Below, one piece after another: positions 44,768-56,456 of a stretch of DNA of 64,000 bases. The notes under the pieces are model-generated. The model was not told the origin of the DNA. It saw nothing but the letters and a program-made list of their open reading frames with translations, and ran no database searches. The translations under genes and the position numbers were made by a program. This DNA comes from Ciona savignyi (lineage: Eukaryota > Chordata > Ascidiacea > Phlebobranchia > Cionidae). Within the stretch, counting starts at the first letter, position 1, and every line of letters begins with the position of its first letter. The stretch lies in assembly GCA_000149265.1 (NCBI GenBank), contig CH002867.1, positions 1 through 64,000 of the forward strand, read 5' to 3'.

Positions 44768-46235
44768 AGTGTCAACCACGTGTTTAACCACCACTATTTG
44801 TAAAACACATGTTGTATGCCATATATTCATGCTACTGCTACAGGGTCCCTAACCACATTTTGTATCTTATACAATGAGTATGTAGTTTTTGTTTCTGCAA
44901 GCATAAACGCATGGGTCCCAAAGTTATCAAACCAAACTTCTTCTCCAGGTGTAGGTAAAAAAAGAACAATCGTTTTAGATTTACGAACATTTCACCACAA
45001 ATGTTTTAAATTAAAGCTTCTTTTCAAGCGCTGTAGTGAAATGAAGCTAAATTCCTAAAACAGCCCGATTTAGTTTTTGATGGCTTCGGGGAATTTCCCA
45101 TGGGCTTAGTACATAAGTTTCTGTTTTTACATATATGGGTCATGTTATCTAACAATTCTTAAAGTTTTAATTCAATTTGACGAATCCTTGTTGAAGATGT
45201 CAGTGCAATGTTGCATTCATGTCACAATCATGAGTCAGGAACATATAGCCGTTCAAACGCTATGGCCCGAAAAGCTAATTTTTTAGAAAAATAACCGTTT
45301 TGGATTTTAACGTCTCAGGGGAATTCCCCTAGATTTATCACCCACAATTTTTTTACTGCGTATTTAGACCATGTTGTCTAACAAATGACCAAGTTTTGAT
45401 ACTATTCTATTATTCCTTTGGTAGATGTCAGGGCGTTATGCCATGCCTGTCACAATCATAATTTGAGAACAAAATGTTTTTTTAGGGTATTTTCCTAGAT
45501 AATTTTTTTTATTTTTTCTAATTGTTAAATTAGTAGGTAATGCACTTACATTCCACGAAATCTGAATCAGATTGAAGCAGCCGTTCCAGCGCCATGCCCA
45601 AAAAAGCTACTTTTAAAAAAAAAAATACCCGTTTTGGTGTTTAACGCCCCCGGGGAATTCCCCTGGATTTATCCCCCAAACTTTTGGTTTCTGTTCATCT
45701 AGACCATGTTGTGTAACAAATACCAAAGTTTAATTGCGATTTCATCTTTCCTTCCGGTAGATGTCGGGGCGACATGGCGTGCTTGTCACAATCATGATTT
45801 GAAAACAAAATGTTATTTTTTTAGGGTATCTTCCCTAGGTCATTTTTTTTATTTCTTTCAAGTGTTAAAATCAGTTACTAATGCACTTACATTTTACCAA
45901 ATCTGATTCAAATTGGAGCTGCCGTTCAAGCGCTATGCCCCAAAAAGCTAGTTTTTTAGAAAAAAATACCGTTTTGGTTTTTAACGTTCCAGGGGAATTC
46001 CCCTGGTTTTATCTCCCAAAATTTTAGTTTCTGTTCATCTAGACCACGTTGTCTAACAAATGGCAAAGTCTCATTGCGCTTCCATTTTTTCTTCTGGTAG
46101 ATGTCGGGGCGACATGCCATGCCTGTCAAGCGTTTGACGAAAAAAAAGAAAAAAAAAAAAAAAAAAAAAAAAGAAAAAAAAAAGCGGACAAAAACAATAT
46201 GTGTCCCAATTTTTCAAATGGGACCCATAATAATA
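44768..46235 (+). repeat. Composite dispersed repeat, copy 1, with 337-bp internal tandem units
   Basis: Begins AGAGTGTCAACCACGTGTTT and ends near GTCCCAATTTTTCAAATGGGAC (hairpin). Three full units carry the palindrome AGGGGAATTCCCCT (45316, 45652, 45990; spacing 336-338 bp) with GTAGATGTCGGGGCGACATG. A shorter fourth lies at about 45087. The inverted copy at 56240-59890 has one unit but carries two insertions. TTAA at 45011-45014 is the unoccupied site of one of them. A poly-A/purine tract at 46140-46185 follows CAAGCGTTTGACG. The superfamily is not known. Confidence 0.7.
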
Positions 46236-46745
46236 TGGGTTGTAGCCTACATGAACATTAAGTTTCCCCAAATTTTGCCTTTTGCCATATTGTGGAGTAG
46301 AACTTGTTGAATCTTTCGTGTTGTTGCTCTCTTCCACATCACAAATTTCATCCATCGAAATATCGAGTATCATGAAAGGAAAATAATATTAAATTAGACC
46401 AAAATTTTTACACAATACAGTTTAGCAAAAAATGCCTATGCTAAACTTACACCCCCGATATTCCACAAAACCCTCCAAGAAAGAACAAAGTCATATTTTC
46501 TTATGTTTTTTTCCAAAAGCTATCCGCAGGGTGCGCCATTTTCATGTAGTCCTAGTAGGACATGTAGTTAGGTACCTAGTACATGCATTGTATGTTTCCG
46601 TTAATCCATAGCACACCGGTATATTATATTTCTGTAAAATAAATCAAAAACAGATGGATTAACTTTTCGGTATGGGCAGTAATACTAGTAGCCTACTTAA
46701 AAATGCAAAACTGCCCTCAGCCACCATAAGTATTTCTCATGATCT

Positions 46746-47116
46746 TTATAATGACCACTGCAAACTGTTCCCTGTGTTAAAAAATATCTGATCCTTGATT
46801 ACTAAATGGAAGCATATTATTAACAGAAGGCATAGAGATTGTCTCCAGTTTCCACTAATTAATTTCCCTTGAATGTCAAGGTTATCTCCATGAATATGAA
46901 GTGTTGGAGATTTAATTGCTGATTGAAGGTAGTTGTGTAGAACAACACATGCTTGCACACCATCAGTTTTGCTGTTTCTAGATCACAGTTAATCATTTTA
47001 TAAAATATTTCCATCGCACTGCATGCAAGTATGCCGAAGACATTTTCTACTACCCTTCTACCACGGCTGAAACGATAGTTAAACATTTTAATAGAACGGG
47101 AATATACTTCCCCCAC
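46746..47116 (-). pseudogene. PIF/Harbinger transposase (HARBI1-like) C-terminal fragment
   Basis: FNYRFSRGRRVVENVFGILA is the hallmark of the DDE_Tnp_4 C-terminal third. After a frameshift (about 46950), ACVVLHNYLQSA follows, also diagnostic. It lacks the N-terminal two thirds. It lies next to a piggyBac remnant on the same strand, with no visible ends. Confidence 0.75.
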
Positions 47117-47369
47117 TGCCCCTGAAAACCGGGAATATTTTTCCCACCGCCTGGTTAATGTTACACAAATTTAAATGTCCACATAAACACTAACAAAAGT
47201 TAGATTAATTGAATTAAATCCATTATTGCATCATTTAACAACATTTACACTTACAGCATCACATTTTATCACTACAAATGTAAAATTGGTTTGGATAAAA
47301 ATTCGAACGAAGGATAATTTATCGAACAGCAACAATAAAAAACAATGGAAAATCTTAAAAACATGTTCA

Positions 47370-48310
47370 CTTATAATAAAATTTAGTAAAGCAAGGGACA
47401 ATGCATAGAGGAACTATACAGGTGCTGCAGATAATCAATCTTGCTTCGTTTATCCTGTTTGGTTGTAGAGCAGAGGCGGCATCGTCGGTATGATGAAATA
47501 GGCTGTGGAAATTGACAACCGACATTGGAAAGACACTTTCTACATTGTTCTTGCGTGAAGAAAAATTTCCATTCAAAAACTGTGCGACTCGTGTTGAAAT
47601 AAATCCAGGTGATTGCAGCTTTTTAGGTTACCTACCGTGGAAAATAGACTGCACAATGTAGGAATTCACAAGAGAAGCATCCACCAAGCAATAAAACAGT
47701 CAAAACCAATAATACTTCTTCGACCTACGTGAACCGGTGTAGTATTTATTCTCTTAGCGGATCAAACCGGTCGACACGACACCTCTAATATATGCAGTAT
47801 AGTCACGGATTGCTTTCGGACATGAAATTGATACTCTACTGCCATCTTTCTGAGTTCCTTTTACTTTCAGTGTTGTCAACCGGATCGCACGACAAATTTA
47901 CAGGGCGGTTATCATTGCATTGCGCATACCGCTTGCTTTGTAAAGTACTTACTTACCATTCATCTCTTTTCAGGTCACACTTTTGTTTCATATCCTTTGG
48001 CAAAATCTTTTTGTGGACCGCACTGTTCCCACAGAGTAAATTTTATTCTTAAAGAGGTAGTCCATGATTTCGAAAGAGCTAAAAAAGTTGTCATAAACAA
48101 CAAGAAGTGGAGTGTCATATTCTTCAACCTTTATTATACATACTATTACATAGAGTTTTGACTCCCAAGAGTATCCGAACATTGCACATCATTTGCGGTT
48201 TTCTTTCCAGTATAAATTTCAAACTGAGACGCATATCCATTGGTTATATCTGCTCTCATCCAAGCTTTGTTTGTACCCAGGTTTTATGGGCTCGCGCTTT
48301 CTTTTATGTT
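47370..48310 (-). pseudogene. piggyBac transposase, C-terminal half, decayed
   Basis: From 48300 downward: a QFEIYTGKK segment, LLVVYDNFFSSFEIMDYL, IYSVGTVRSTKRF (48182-47988), a VDRFD-like patch near 47775, and the Cys-rich end (IICSTCIVPLCIVPC, 47480-47380). The order is that of piggyBac transposases: the D residue of YDNFF is catalytic, and the final Cys/His domain binds the ends. Many stops and shifts are present. There is no N-terminus. Confidence 0.75.
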
Positions 48311-48387
48311 TACTGATCAGTATCAAATGTCTAATGATAACATTCAAATCAAAATAAAAAATTTCGCGGTCGGTCCTACCAAAAAAG

Positions 48388-49500
48388 TTGACCAGGCAGT
48401 ATTTTCTTCATGATAAATTGGTTTGTAAAGAAGTGTTTGAAAAGACCTTCAGCGTAAATTCCGGCAGGATTTCAAGAATTCTGGAAAAAAGGCGCAGCAA
48501 TGTTTTAACTTCGACTGACCTAAGAGGAAAACATAACAAACATCCATGTGTAAGCACCAAGCTCAGAGATCATTTAAACCAGCTTGTACAAAAGATCCCA
48601 AAGTACAAATCTCACTATACATTCCAGGAAAACACAAAATATCTGGCTCCGGGAGTTAATAAAATAGACGTCTATAATCTGTGGGTTGACGAATGCAAAA
48701 CTCAAAATTTCTCACCAATTCCTACTTATGAATGGTTTCTTGGCTACTGGAAGAAGAACTTCACAATCAAAATACACACTCCATCAACTGATTGTTGTTC
48801 TACATGTGACCAGCTGAATGCTGCTGGTAAGCCAGTAGAACTAAAGCAACACCACTAATGAAGCAAGTAGAACTCGAGCTAAATTTAGGGAGGATGCATT
48901 ACTGCTGGACCATACAGTCACTTTCGACATGCAAAAAACACAGCCATTACCCCACATACAAATCAGCAAAGTATTCTACCTACGGCAGCTTTGGTTTTAC
49001 AATCTTGGCATCCACCATACTGGAGTGAGAGGGCTGTGCTAAAATTGCCTCAAAGTTTGTTTTTGAGAAGTGCAGCGATTGGAATGACTTTTAATTCTTT
49101 GGTCTGACTGCTGTGGAGGTCAAACCGTGATATTAACATTACAATGCTGCTAATAGCTCTTGTAAATGATGAATCCTTGCAATTGGAAAAGATTACTCAC
49201 AGATTCATGTGGAGTGGACATTCATGCATACTTGCCCAATGATTCAGACTTCAGTTTCATTGAAAAAAAGAAAACAGTTGCAGTTAGCATTACCAGTCCA
49301 GTATGTCACAATAATGAGAAATGCAAAGAAAAAGAAGCCTTTCATTGTTCATCAAATGAAAACAGAAGATTTTACTATCAGAGGGTGTTACAAGGCAGAA
49401 AGTGGCTGTAGAGGGGGAAGCTGTAAAGATATCTGCAATGCAAGAAATGGTCAGGGTCATCTCTGCAGAAGCCTTCATTGAGGTCGCTACCTGTGCTTCA
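48388..49500 (+). pseudogene. Transposon-type protein of the DUF7869-like family, decayed
   Basis: 48388-48858 reads VCKEVFEKTFSVNSGRISRI, GKHNKHP, then STDCCSTCDQLNAA. Downstream out-of-frame pieces include FDMQKTQPLPH, LRQLWFYNLGIHHTG and CGVDIHAYLPNDSDFSFIE (49166-49411). The order CK..F...GI...R, GKH, DTC..CD, FDLQKT, LWTYNLGIH, SYLPND.DF is familiar from a large family of invertebrate mobile-element proteins. I name DUF7869 with reservation. Confidence 0.5.
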
Positions 49501-50339
49501 CCCAAATTGGGTTAAGATTGATCGAAAAAAATTCAACGACACTAATGGAGCTACTACAAATACATGCACCTACCAATATACCATGGCATGTATAAAAGTC
49601 TAAGGTATGAGGGCATGAATGAATTGAAAGAATATCCAGACGGTTAACAAGGTTATCGGAAAGTTTAATGAAACAAAATAGACTACTGAATTTCTTTTAA
49701 AATTAATGTAGTCAGTACACTAACAAAAAAATGTGTTGTTATTATTTTTTGGTCAGTTTTTAAACTTGGGCCACTATTTTATTGGTTAAAAAAACGGGCC
49801 ACCACCATACCCAGATAGCAAGCGTCGGTTGGCTAACCGTTGGCCAACTAATTATTCGTCGGCGTTGGCTGAACGTGACGATTCTAACGTTGGCTCAACG
49901 TAATCGGAAGTAAAACATGTACATAAAAAGTTAAAAATCGTTAACTGTATATAGCTATATATGTAGTATAAACGTAGTTGTTATTTTTTTCCTCAATTAA
50001 AAAAGCAAAATGCGAGCTTACAATGTTGGCCCGTTGATGTTAAAATATGAAGCTTTTCGTGTCAATCTGTTTTATTTTATGCTATAATAAAACATTTTAT
50101 TTAACCATCTTCCCAAAGTGTTATCTATTTTAGAGAGCCGATTTTATACTGTGTTAGAGATGTCGCATGCTAACGTCGTGGTTACGTTGGCCCCATGATG
50201 GATGCCTAGCATTATTTTATAAATAAATAGTTTATGTCTTCTATAACACAGTGTAACATAGAAAACGAAAACTATTTTATTTCTATTAGGAAACGTTATA
50301 TCCCGTTCACAACATGCACAATTACAATTCGCTTGTACA
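49501..50339. other. No gene recognised
   Basis: A+T-rich non-coding sequence. Near 49816-49930 the motif AACGTTGG / CCAACGTT recurs in both orientations (GTTGGCTAACCGTTGGCCAAC), and GCTAACGTCGTGGTTACGTTGG lies at about 50170. The two could be the ends of a small unclassified element. Confidence 0.3.
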
Positions 50340-52180
50340 CTGCGGGATTTCGCATTCGCCGCAAATTTGCTACTTAAGACCCCTGAGGACAGTCCTCCAC
50401 CATGATGTAGTCTTCGTCGGTGGAGGCGTGGGGATCTCAATTTCATTAGGTCGTCCAGCTTCGTCATCTGCATCACTGTCACAGAGTCCATCCCCATGAT
50501 TACAGACAGAGGCTGGGACTCGATGCCAGAGAGGAGCTAGGACCGGAGTCGGGTATTCTTCGTCGGTGTCATCGTTGAGGCATAAGAGTGGATCGGCACG
50601 GAATATTGTTTATTTAAATTAATGTCAGTGAAAATTTCTTCTAGCAACTGCAATACAATTCTATCTGTTAAATCTGTAGTAATTTGTTTTTGAGAGCCAG
50701 TCATTGGTGGTATTGCATCTTCAGGCCAATAGGCTTCGAAAAACCTGCGTTTGATTGGTGCAGGATCATTGGCCCCGGCCAATCGATGTACGGCATATGG
50801 GACGTTAGTAGTGACAAATGCACAAGTTGCATTGTTTTCCTGACGGTCGCCGTGTATTTTAGCCGCCCACGTGTTGTGGTACATAAACTTTACGGCGGCC
50901 GTCAGGGAGTCGTTTTAAAAAAATGAGTTGCCCCCGTCGTCGATTTTAAGGATCTTATGACGTAGGCGCATAGCCATCTGTCCTACACCCTGCGAATCGT
51001 TAGTCATGATAGGATAGGGATAGGAGGATAGGATATTCATGGGGGTTATCACACGGGCAATCGTCAGATCACCTCGCGCCCATCGTCGGGTTACCGGAGC
51101 TATTGCAGTGTGTTGTATATGATAGACACGTTCCTTCAATTTAGTAGAACCCATTTATCCGCTGGGTTCAGGCAATGTCCGTAAATTGCCTTGCCCAAGG
51201 ACACAACCGACTAGCTAGCGACCAGTTTTGCACCTGCAACCTTTCGATTGAAAAGCGACGCACTTAACCGCTAGACCACCGGGCCGGACTGATGCTAGCG
51301 TACGCCGTGGGAAAGAGAAGCTAACCAAGTAACGTCTTGCCCTTGCCAGGAGCGCCGTGTAACATAAAATGTGGGGCCAATTCAATGCCATCAACCTCCT
51401 CGTTTCTTGCTTCTAATGCTTGCTTCCTGCCTGCGCCATTACGAGGCAAGCCTCTTCTGGGGTCCATGGTTTTATAGTTGCTTTCTTCTTTCGAAATGCT
51501 TTAGCGAAAATTTTGCGTTGGTCAGGCCATTCTGCGGTGCTGTTTGCTCTTTTTATCATTATTTCCGGTATGTTAAATAAAGTCTTTATCTAAAATTGCT
51601 AACGTTGAATGAAGGTTTAGTGGAAAAAGATGAAATGACTTCCATTGCTAGTTTTTTATTGTATGATGAATTCTTGGAACTTGACCCGCGCTGTAATAGT
51701 TGTAAATCATGGGGTATTGTGCTCTCCTTGAACATATAGTTGATATAGTTCCTCAAGTCACTCACTGGCGCCAGGTAGGTGGGGAAGATCCCATGTGCGT
51801 TTAGGAGCCGGAGGACAGCTCCCTTCCTCATTTTGTTTGAGCGTACTTGCGGGCTGGCTGAGGTGGTGGAGAACAAGCCATGTTGGTGTCCGACTTTCTT
51901 GTCTCCGATCTCCACCGGCCCCAGCCAGACCAAGTGGTTGTTTACTATGATGGGACTTCGAATTTCCGGTGTTCTTTCGATCGTAAATGCCCATCTTCGG
52001 GCTTGGAACGACTTTTGTGGGTAGTCGGTATTCACGTAGGCATTCATCGCGAATAGAGTAAGCAAGTATGGCGATTCGATAACTTTTGTCTACTATGATC
52101 TCGTATGGATTCTCGCTGTGGTAGAAGTTGCTGGCGATATTAAAATAAAAATCTAAATTTATCGGTAGTATATCAGACAT
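50340..52180 (-). pseudogene. Replication-initiator-like gene (HUH endonuclease plus P-loop helicase), copy A
   Basis: Read from 52180 downward. The N-terminal part has a WAFTIERT-like motif I, GHQHG as candidate HUH motif II and YINYMFK as motif III. Near 51340-51380 comes a P-loop (HGAPGKGKT). After an inserted SINE (51045-51292) comes a helicase motif-C-like FVTTN followed by an IKRRF basic patch (50884-50690). Last is an acidic, Pro-rich tail ending in a Cys-rich CGECE. This order fits Rep proteins of ssDNA viruses (rolling-circle endonuclease plus SF3-like helicase). Frameshifts (near 52050 and 51590) and the SINE make it non-functional. It is preceded by the same TTTTTCAG acceptor as copy B. 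It could be an endogenous viral element or a Rep-bearing transposon, and I cannot decide which. Confidence 0.62.
51045..51292 (-). mobile_element. tRNA-derived SINE inserted in the Rep-like gene
   Basis: The best-preserved copy. From 51290 on minus: GGCCCGGTGGTCTAGCGG, TTAAGTGCGTCGC, AATCGAAAGGTTGCAGGTGC, AAAACTGGTCGCTAGCTAG, TGTCCTTGGGCAAGGC. The A box (TGGTCTAGCGG) and a B-box-like GGTTGCAGGTGCAAAAC give the tRNA-like promoter. It interrupts the helicase between the P-loop and the motif-C region. Confidence 0.78.
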
Positions 52181-53278
52181 ATCTGAAAAACAACAAACAA
52201 AATGAATGGTTAAATAATGAACACAATAACAATAACAAATTTAATATGCTTTATTTCCACGAAATTCAAGACTAATAAACTCAATCTGGTGATGAAACTC
52301 TGTAAGTAATTGACCGTTTTATTATCCACATATCCTGAGGTAGTTTGGTTGTAGTACAATGCTTGGAGCTTTTTCTGCACTGATTGGTTATAGCAAGATA
52401 ATTGCGTCACCATGACTTTAGTGAGAGGCAGAGTCGGCGAAGCTGTCAGCATCCAAGGGGTATTTCCCATGGCTGTGTTTTTGTAACAGCCAATCCGGTA
52501 GTAGGAGCAACTGGCTCGTGAGAAGCTATGTTCATAGTTCTATTCGACATGAATTCTAATGGTATATCTATAGGGTCATCTCCTGCAACGTTTGACGTTT
52601 TTGCGGTAAGTTAACTGCAACGTTCGACGTTAGTCGGGGGGTTTTAACCCTCTGTAAGCGCAGCTTGGCGTTATAGATGGACGCCCTGTGCTGCTGCGTG
52701 TGGCTCGAATATATGCTGACTCCGATATCCGACTTCCAAAGATCGAGTCCACGCTGGTTGAACGTTGGTTAGTTTATTGTCAAACGTTGTTAATATGCAC
52801 ACTCGAATAAATCAATGCACTTTACTCGGGAATCGATTCGCGGGACCGACTGGCGTCGGAATAACTGCGCGATGCGTTTAATAGACAGTTCGTTTTCCTT
52901 TGCGGCTTGTCAACTCGTTCTTTGTTTATTCCGGCAGAAGCGACTTTTGTCTTGTTCCTTCTGTCAACTATGCCACAAAGTCTCAATAACCTAGCGCTTA
53001 ACGCGCCAGGTGGCAGTCACCTCGGTCTCAGCCTCGTTCCCTCTCCCTGTCAGTCCAAACATGCGTATTTATCTGGTGCTCCAATTCCTAAGAGAAAAAC
53101 TGCATGATGCCCGTTTTTGGTCTTATTCATGTAATCTTTTCTCTCCAAAACCACTTATAGATTCTCTGCTTCTCACTCTTGCGACAACATCTCGTGTGAT
53201 TGTTCGCCCAAAATAGACCCATTAGCTGGTCTTTCCCACGGGAACCCCATCAAAATCCAGCAAACTCCGAGCAATAAC
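52181..53278. other. Upstream region of the Rep-like gene; no gene recognised
   Basis: 52210-52470 (minus, 86 codons, MGNTPWMLTASPTLPLTKV...) ends just before the Rep-like acceptor and might be an upstream exon, but no domain is recognised. 52610-53220 is clearly richer in G+C than its surroundings and contains AATAAA at about 52815. It could be viral or LTR-like, without proof. Confidence 0.3.
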
Positions 53279-53453
53279 TGACGTCATAATGATTTCCAGA
53301 GATCAAACAACACTGACCGGCAATAGCTGGCGCCATAATGATCTCGATCACCTTCCGCACACGATCAAACAACACCGACCCTTAATTGACGTCATAATGT
53401 TTTTCAGGTCAGCCTTTGCACGCGATCAGTGGCCAATGACTGGCGCCATAATG
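53279..53453. repeat. Alternating TGACGTCATAATG / TGGCGCCATAATG repeat
   Basis: TGACGTCATAATG at 53279 and 53387, and TGGCGCCATAATG at 53328 and 53441, with CGATCAAACAACACCGACC-like spacers. TGACGTCA is the palindromic CRE (CREB/ATF) site. Four half-unit repeats of about 48-60 bp. A regulatory role is inference. Confidence 0.6.
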
Positions 53454-54201
53454 CAGTTTTAAGTGGATGACGTCCATCTTATCGCGGATGTTTGAATTGA
53501 AGTGAAAACAAGGCGAACCGCTGCATCTCCCAGCTGGTATATAATACCTCTCCTTGATGTTTGATCAATGTAGTAATCCTGCTTGTTATAGGGTACATGT
53601 TCCTGGATCCATCCTTGGTCAAAGTGTTTTATGTTTAGAAAATTGTCGTACCAATGTACATCCAACCACGCTTTTGGCATCGTTCGACTACCTGCAACTG
53701 CTTTAAAACTAAATCTTCTATTGTATTGATTCGTAATATTCTAGTATCAAAAGAATCTTCCTCAGTTATATCTTTGGTTTGTGAAAAATTTAGTCGCTGT
53801 TCCAACTTTTATTCTTATCCAGTAATTTCTTCTACCTTGGGTGAATATTTTGTAAGTGGTCCGTGTGGAAATTTAACGGTTTCTCCATTACATGATATTG
53901 ATTGTAAGTATGTATTACTCCCATATAAACATGGCTTTGTTGCTTTGCCACAAAACTAAATATTTTTTGACACAGAAATAAAAATATATTTATAATTTAT
54001 ACACTTACTAACACATATTAAATTTTCTTTGACTTCTTTTATATTCAGTTATTTGGTGTTATAAAATGTTAATCTTTTTTTTAACAACTTTTTACAAAAT
54101 CTGTATTTATATTTCTTTCACATTCATTATATTTACAATAAAATAGTGCATTTTTACAGATATTGAATTTGATATAGAAAAACATTCTGTCACTACTAAA
54201 T

Positions 54202-54462
54202 ATGTATGCTGTAGTGGAATTTCCTGGGGAAGATTGTCCCATGGTGGAAGTGATTCCAATCAATTGGCTGATTAGCAATGAACAACTTTGCTATTGGCCG
54301 CCTTTTGTCAATAGTTTAAAGATAGCTAAATATGTAAGAAATTGCTTTAATGCTGACGCTGAGTGGAAAACATATACAGTAACCAGAGTTATGTATAAAA
54401 CAGGTAGATATTGTTTATTTTTACCCCAAGTACATATTTTTTACAGGAAAATAAATAAATGA
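54202..54462 (+). pseudogene. N-terminal exon of a DUF4806-type transposon-associated protein
   Basis: MYAVVEFPGEDCPMVEVIPI, NWLISNEQLCYWPPF, and WKTYTVTRVMYKTGR. The pattern (AVVEF...VE.IP.NWL....CYWPP......W..Y.V.RV) is the usual start of invertebrate DUF4806 proteins. Such proteins often travel with transposons. A GTAGAT donor follows AAAACAG at 54402, so the exon probably ends there and the last 20 codons are intronic. No partner exon was found nearby. Confidence 0.45.
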
Positions 54463-55285
54463 CAATTACATATACATACAGCTACAGGTACAAGGTACAA
54501 AGCACTTGTCCTGTAGGGCAAGTTCAGTACCAAATTGACCTATCCTATTTAGATAACACTTGTCCCGTAAAAATTCACAATTTGATTTCCCGATCCCCGC
54601 CGTTCCAGACCATGTGATTAACACACCATTAAAAGATTAATATTCACTTCCCTAATGACGTTCCTTATCAGGGCCAAAAATCCGCGCCAGTAATACTCGC
54701 GTGATTACTTGCTAAACGCACACCGTGCAATGTGCATGTAATAATTTACTATCGCATATAAAAAAAAAAAATTAACTGTTACCGCGACCGTTTTCTATTC
54801 TTTACAAACTACAGTTGCCAGCCATTCTTACTCGCCCGGAATTTGATATATTTTTGGCACTGCTAATCTTGGAAACGGCAATCGCTTTTGGTTTTTGATG
54901 TTACACTCGAATTGTAATAATTTTTTTTTATTGGGCGACTAATGCACATAAACCGGTCTCCGGCCGAAAATGGCGAAATACATCGAACGAATACACACAA
55001 TAGTTGACTCAGAATATAAATTATTGATGATTTAGTTTGCAATATTTTCAGGTTCAAGTGGTTCATGAGGTGCGGTTCTTTGACGGAAGTGTATGGCGCT
55101 TTGACGGAAGTGTATTCTTGAAAAGAGGTTATTCCAAACAGGAGACCTTGCTACTAACTAAAATTTGAGGTTAGTCTTTTCTAATTGTATATATTTTATA
55201 TGCCTTGTCTACTTTAAGCCCATATTAAGGAAAAACACAAAATATTACACGATGTAATAATATCAACATAAGAAAAATAATATTA
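54463..55285. other. No gene recognised
   Basis: A+T-rich with short ORFs only. AGTACCAAATTGACCTATCC and a TTTGACGGAAGTGTAT direct repeat (55078 and 55098) were noted. No domain or repeat family was identified. Confidence 0.4.
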
Positions 55286-55289
55286 CAAT

Positions 55290-56200
55290 ATCAATATGGT
55301 GAAAAATGCGGTTTTAAGTATAGTTTTTTATTTAAATAATTAATATCATATTTTCCAAGTAAATGCCGTATAAATAATTTAAATTTAGTTTTGACAATCC
55401 ATAGGGTTTTCCGTATAAATTTATTATTAATGTCTAATTTGCGTTTTTCTAATATTATTTCGTATTTGGCTAGGGAGATTAACTTAATGATGAGTAAATT
55501 CCCCTTTTGATTTGAATTTGCCTTAAGTTATAAGTTTTAATAGATATCTCGTTTCCGTAATTATATATTTCGTTGATTATTTTATTTATTACGGGACAGG
55601 AAGTTAGTATATGTGTCCAATTGTCATTTACAAAATTAACAGCTCCGAATTAAAATTTTATTACCGTAGTTATTTGACATATTTCGTTTTTTGTACCAAT
55701 CGCCACGAGGAAGGATATTGTGCGCTAATTTATAGGAGAAATCACGTTCGGTGTTCGTAAAGAAAGGTCGGATGCTTTTCGATGTGAGATTTATAATTGA
55801 CCAGGGAATTACATTATCATTTTTAATTATTAAATATAGTTGGAGTCGCGATTTCTTTAATTAATTCATTATATATACCTTTAGTTTTCCCGTTATTCCA
55901 GTTGTAGTTAGATCGTTTAAGTTTATAAAAATTATGACGAATCGCTTGATAAAGGGGATTGGGATAGATGGTGTTAGGTAGACTATTACTGTATAGTTTT
56001 TTATTAATTTGTTTCATGGAAAAACCAAGATTAAAACGGGCCCATTCCTGCCATATTTCCAAAATTTGGGTAAGATTAGTTAATTAATAGATGCGGGTGG
56101 ATATAAGTGCGTCTAGTTTTATTTTTATACCAGGGAATTGAAGACCTCCGTTTTTATAAGTTGCGCATAGTTTGGTTCGTCTCATAAATTTCATTTTATG
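55290..56200 (-). pseudogene. LINE#5 ORF2 C-terminal part (old relative of the U1 LINEs)
   Basis: 55823-56062 reads MEIWQEWARFNLGFSMKQIN, then LPNTIYPNPLYQAIRHNFYK and LKRSNYNWNNGKTKGIYN, clearly homologous to LINE#2 (IWHEWFRFQMG..., SCPNPLYQIIRRNYHKLKR). Upstream YKNGGLQFPGIKI matches the GGRGIPDI region. The remaining 500 bp are a decayed C-terminus and 3' UTR. Its upstream part lies at 59893-60090, because a composite repeat of about 3.7 kb was inserted between. No U1 sequence is attached. Confidence 0.72.
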
Positions 56201-56456
56201 GTGTTTTTACGTCGTTTATTGTACATTATTTATTTTAGTTATATATCGATCCCAATTCATGTCCCGACAGTCTTTTTCGAGATCGAAAAAATACCGAGAA
56301 TTATGGGTCCCATTTGGAAAAATGGGACACATATTGTTTTTGTCCTCTTTTTTCGTCAAACGCTTGACAGGTATGGTTTGTGGACCCAACATCTACCAAA
56401 AGGGGTAATGGAATCACAACGAAACTCGGTAATTTGTTAGACCGCATGGTCTAGCT

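Noticed and set aside
46071..46373. 100-codon ORF with a long Phe or Lys run
   Set aside because: Created by a poly-A/purine tract. The rest is the composite repeat.
52610..53220. LTR of a retrovirus-like element
   Set aside because: G+C-richer sequence with AATAAA, but no paired LTR, primer-binding site, or gag/pol ORF was found.
53459..53680. Capsid gene belonging to the Rep-like element
   Set aside because: The 73-codon ORF has no motif I can tie to any capsid family. Position alone is not evidence.
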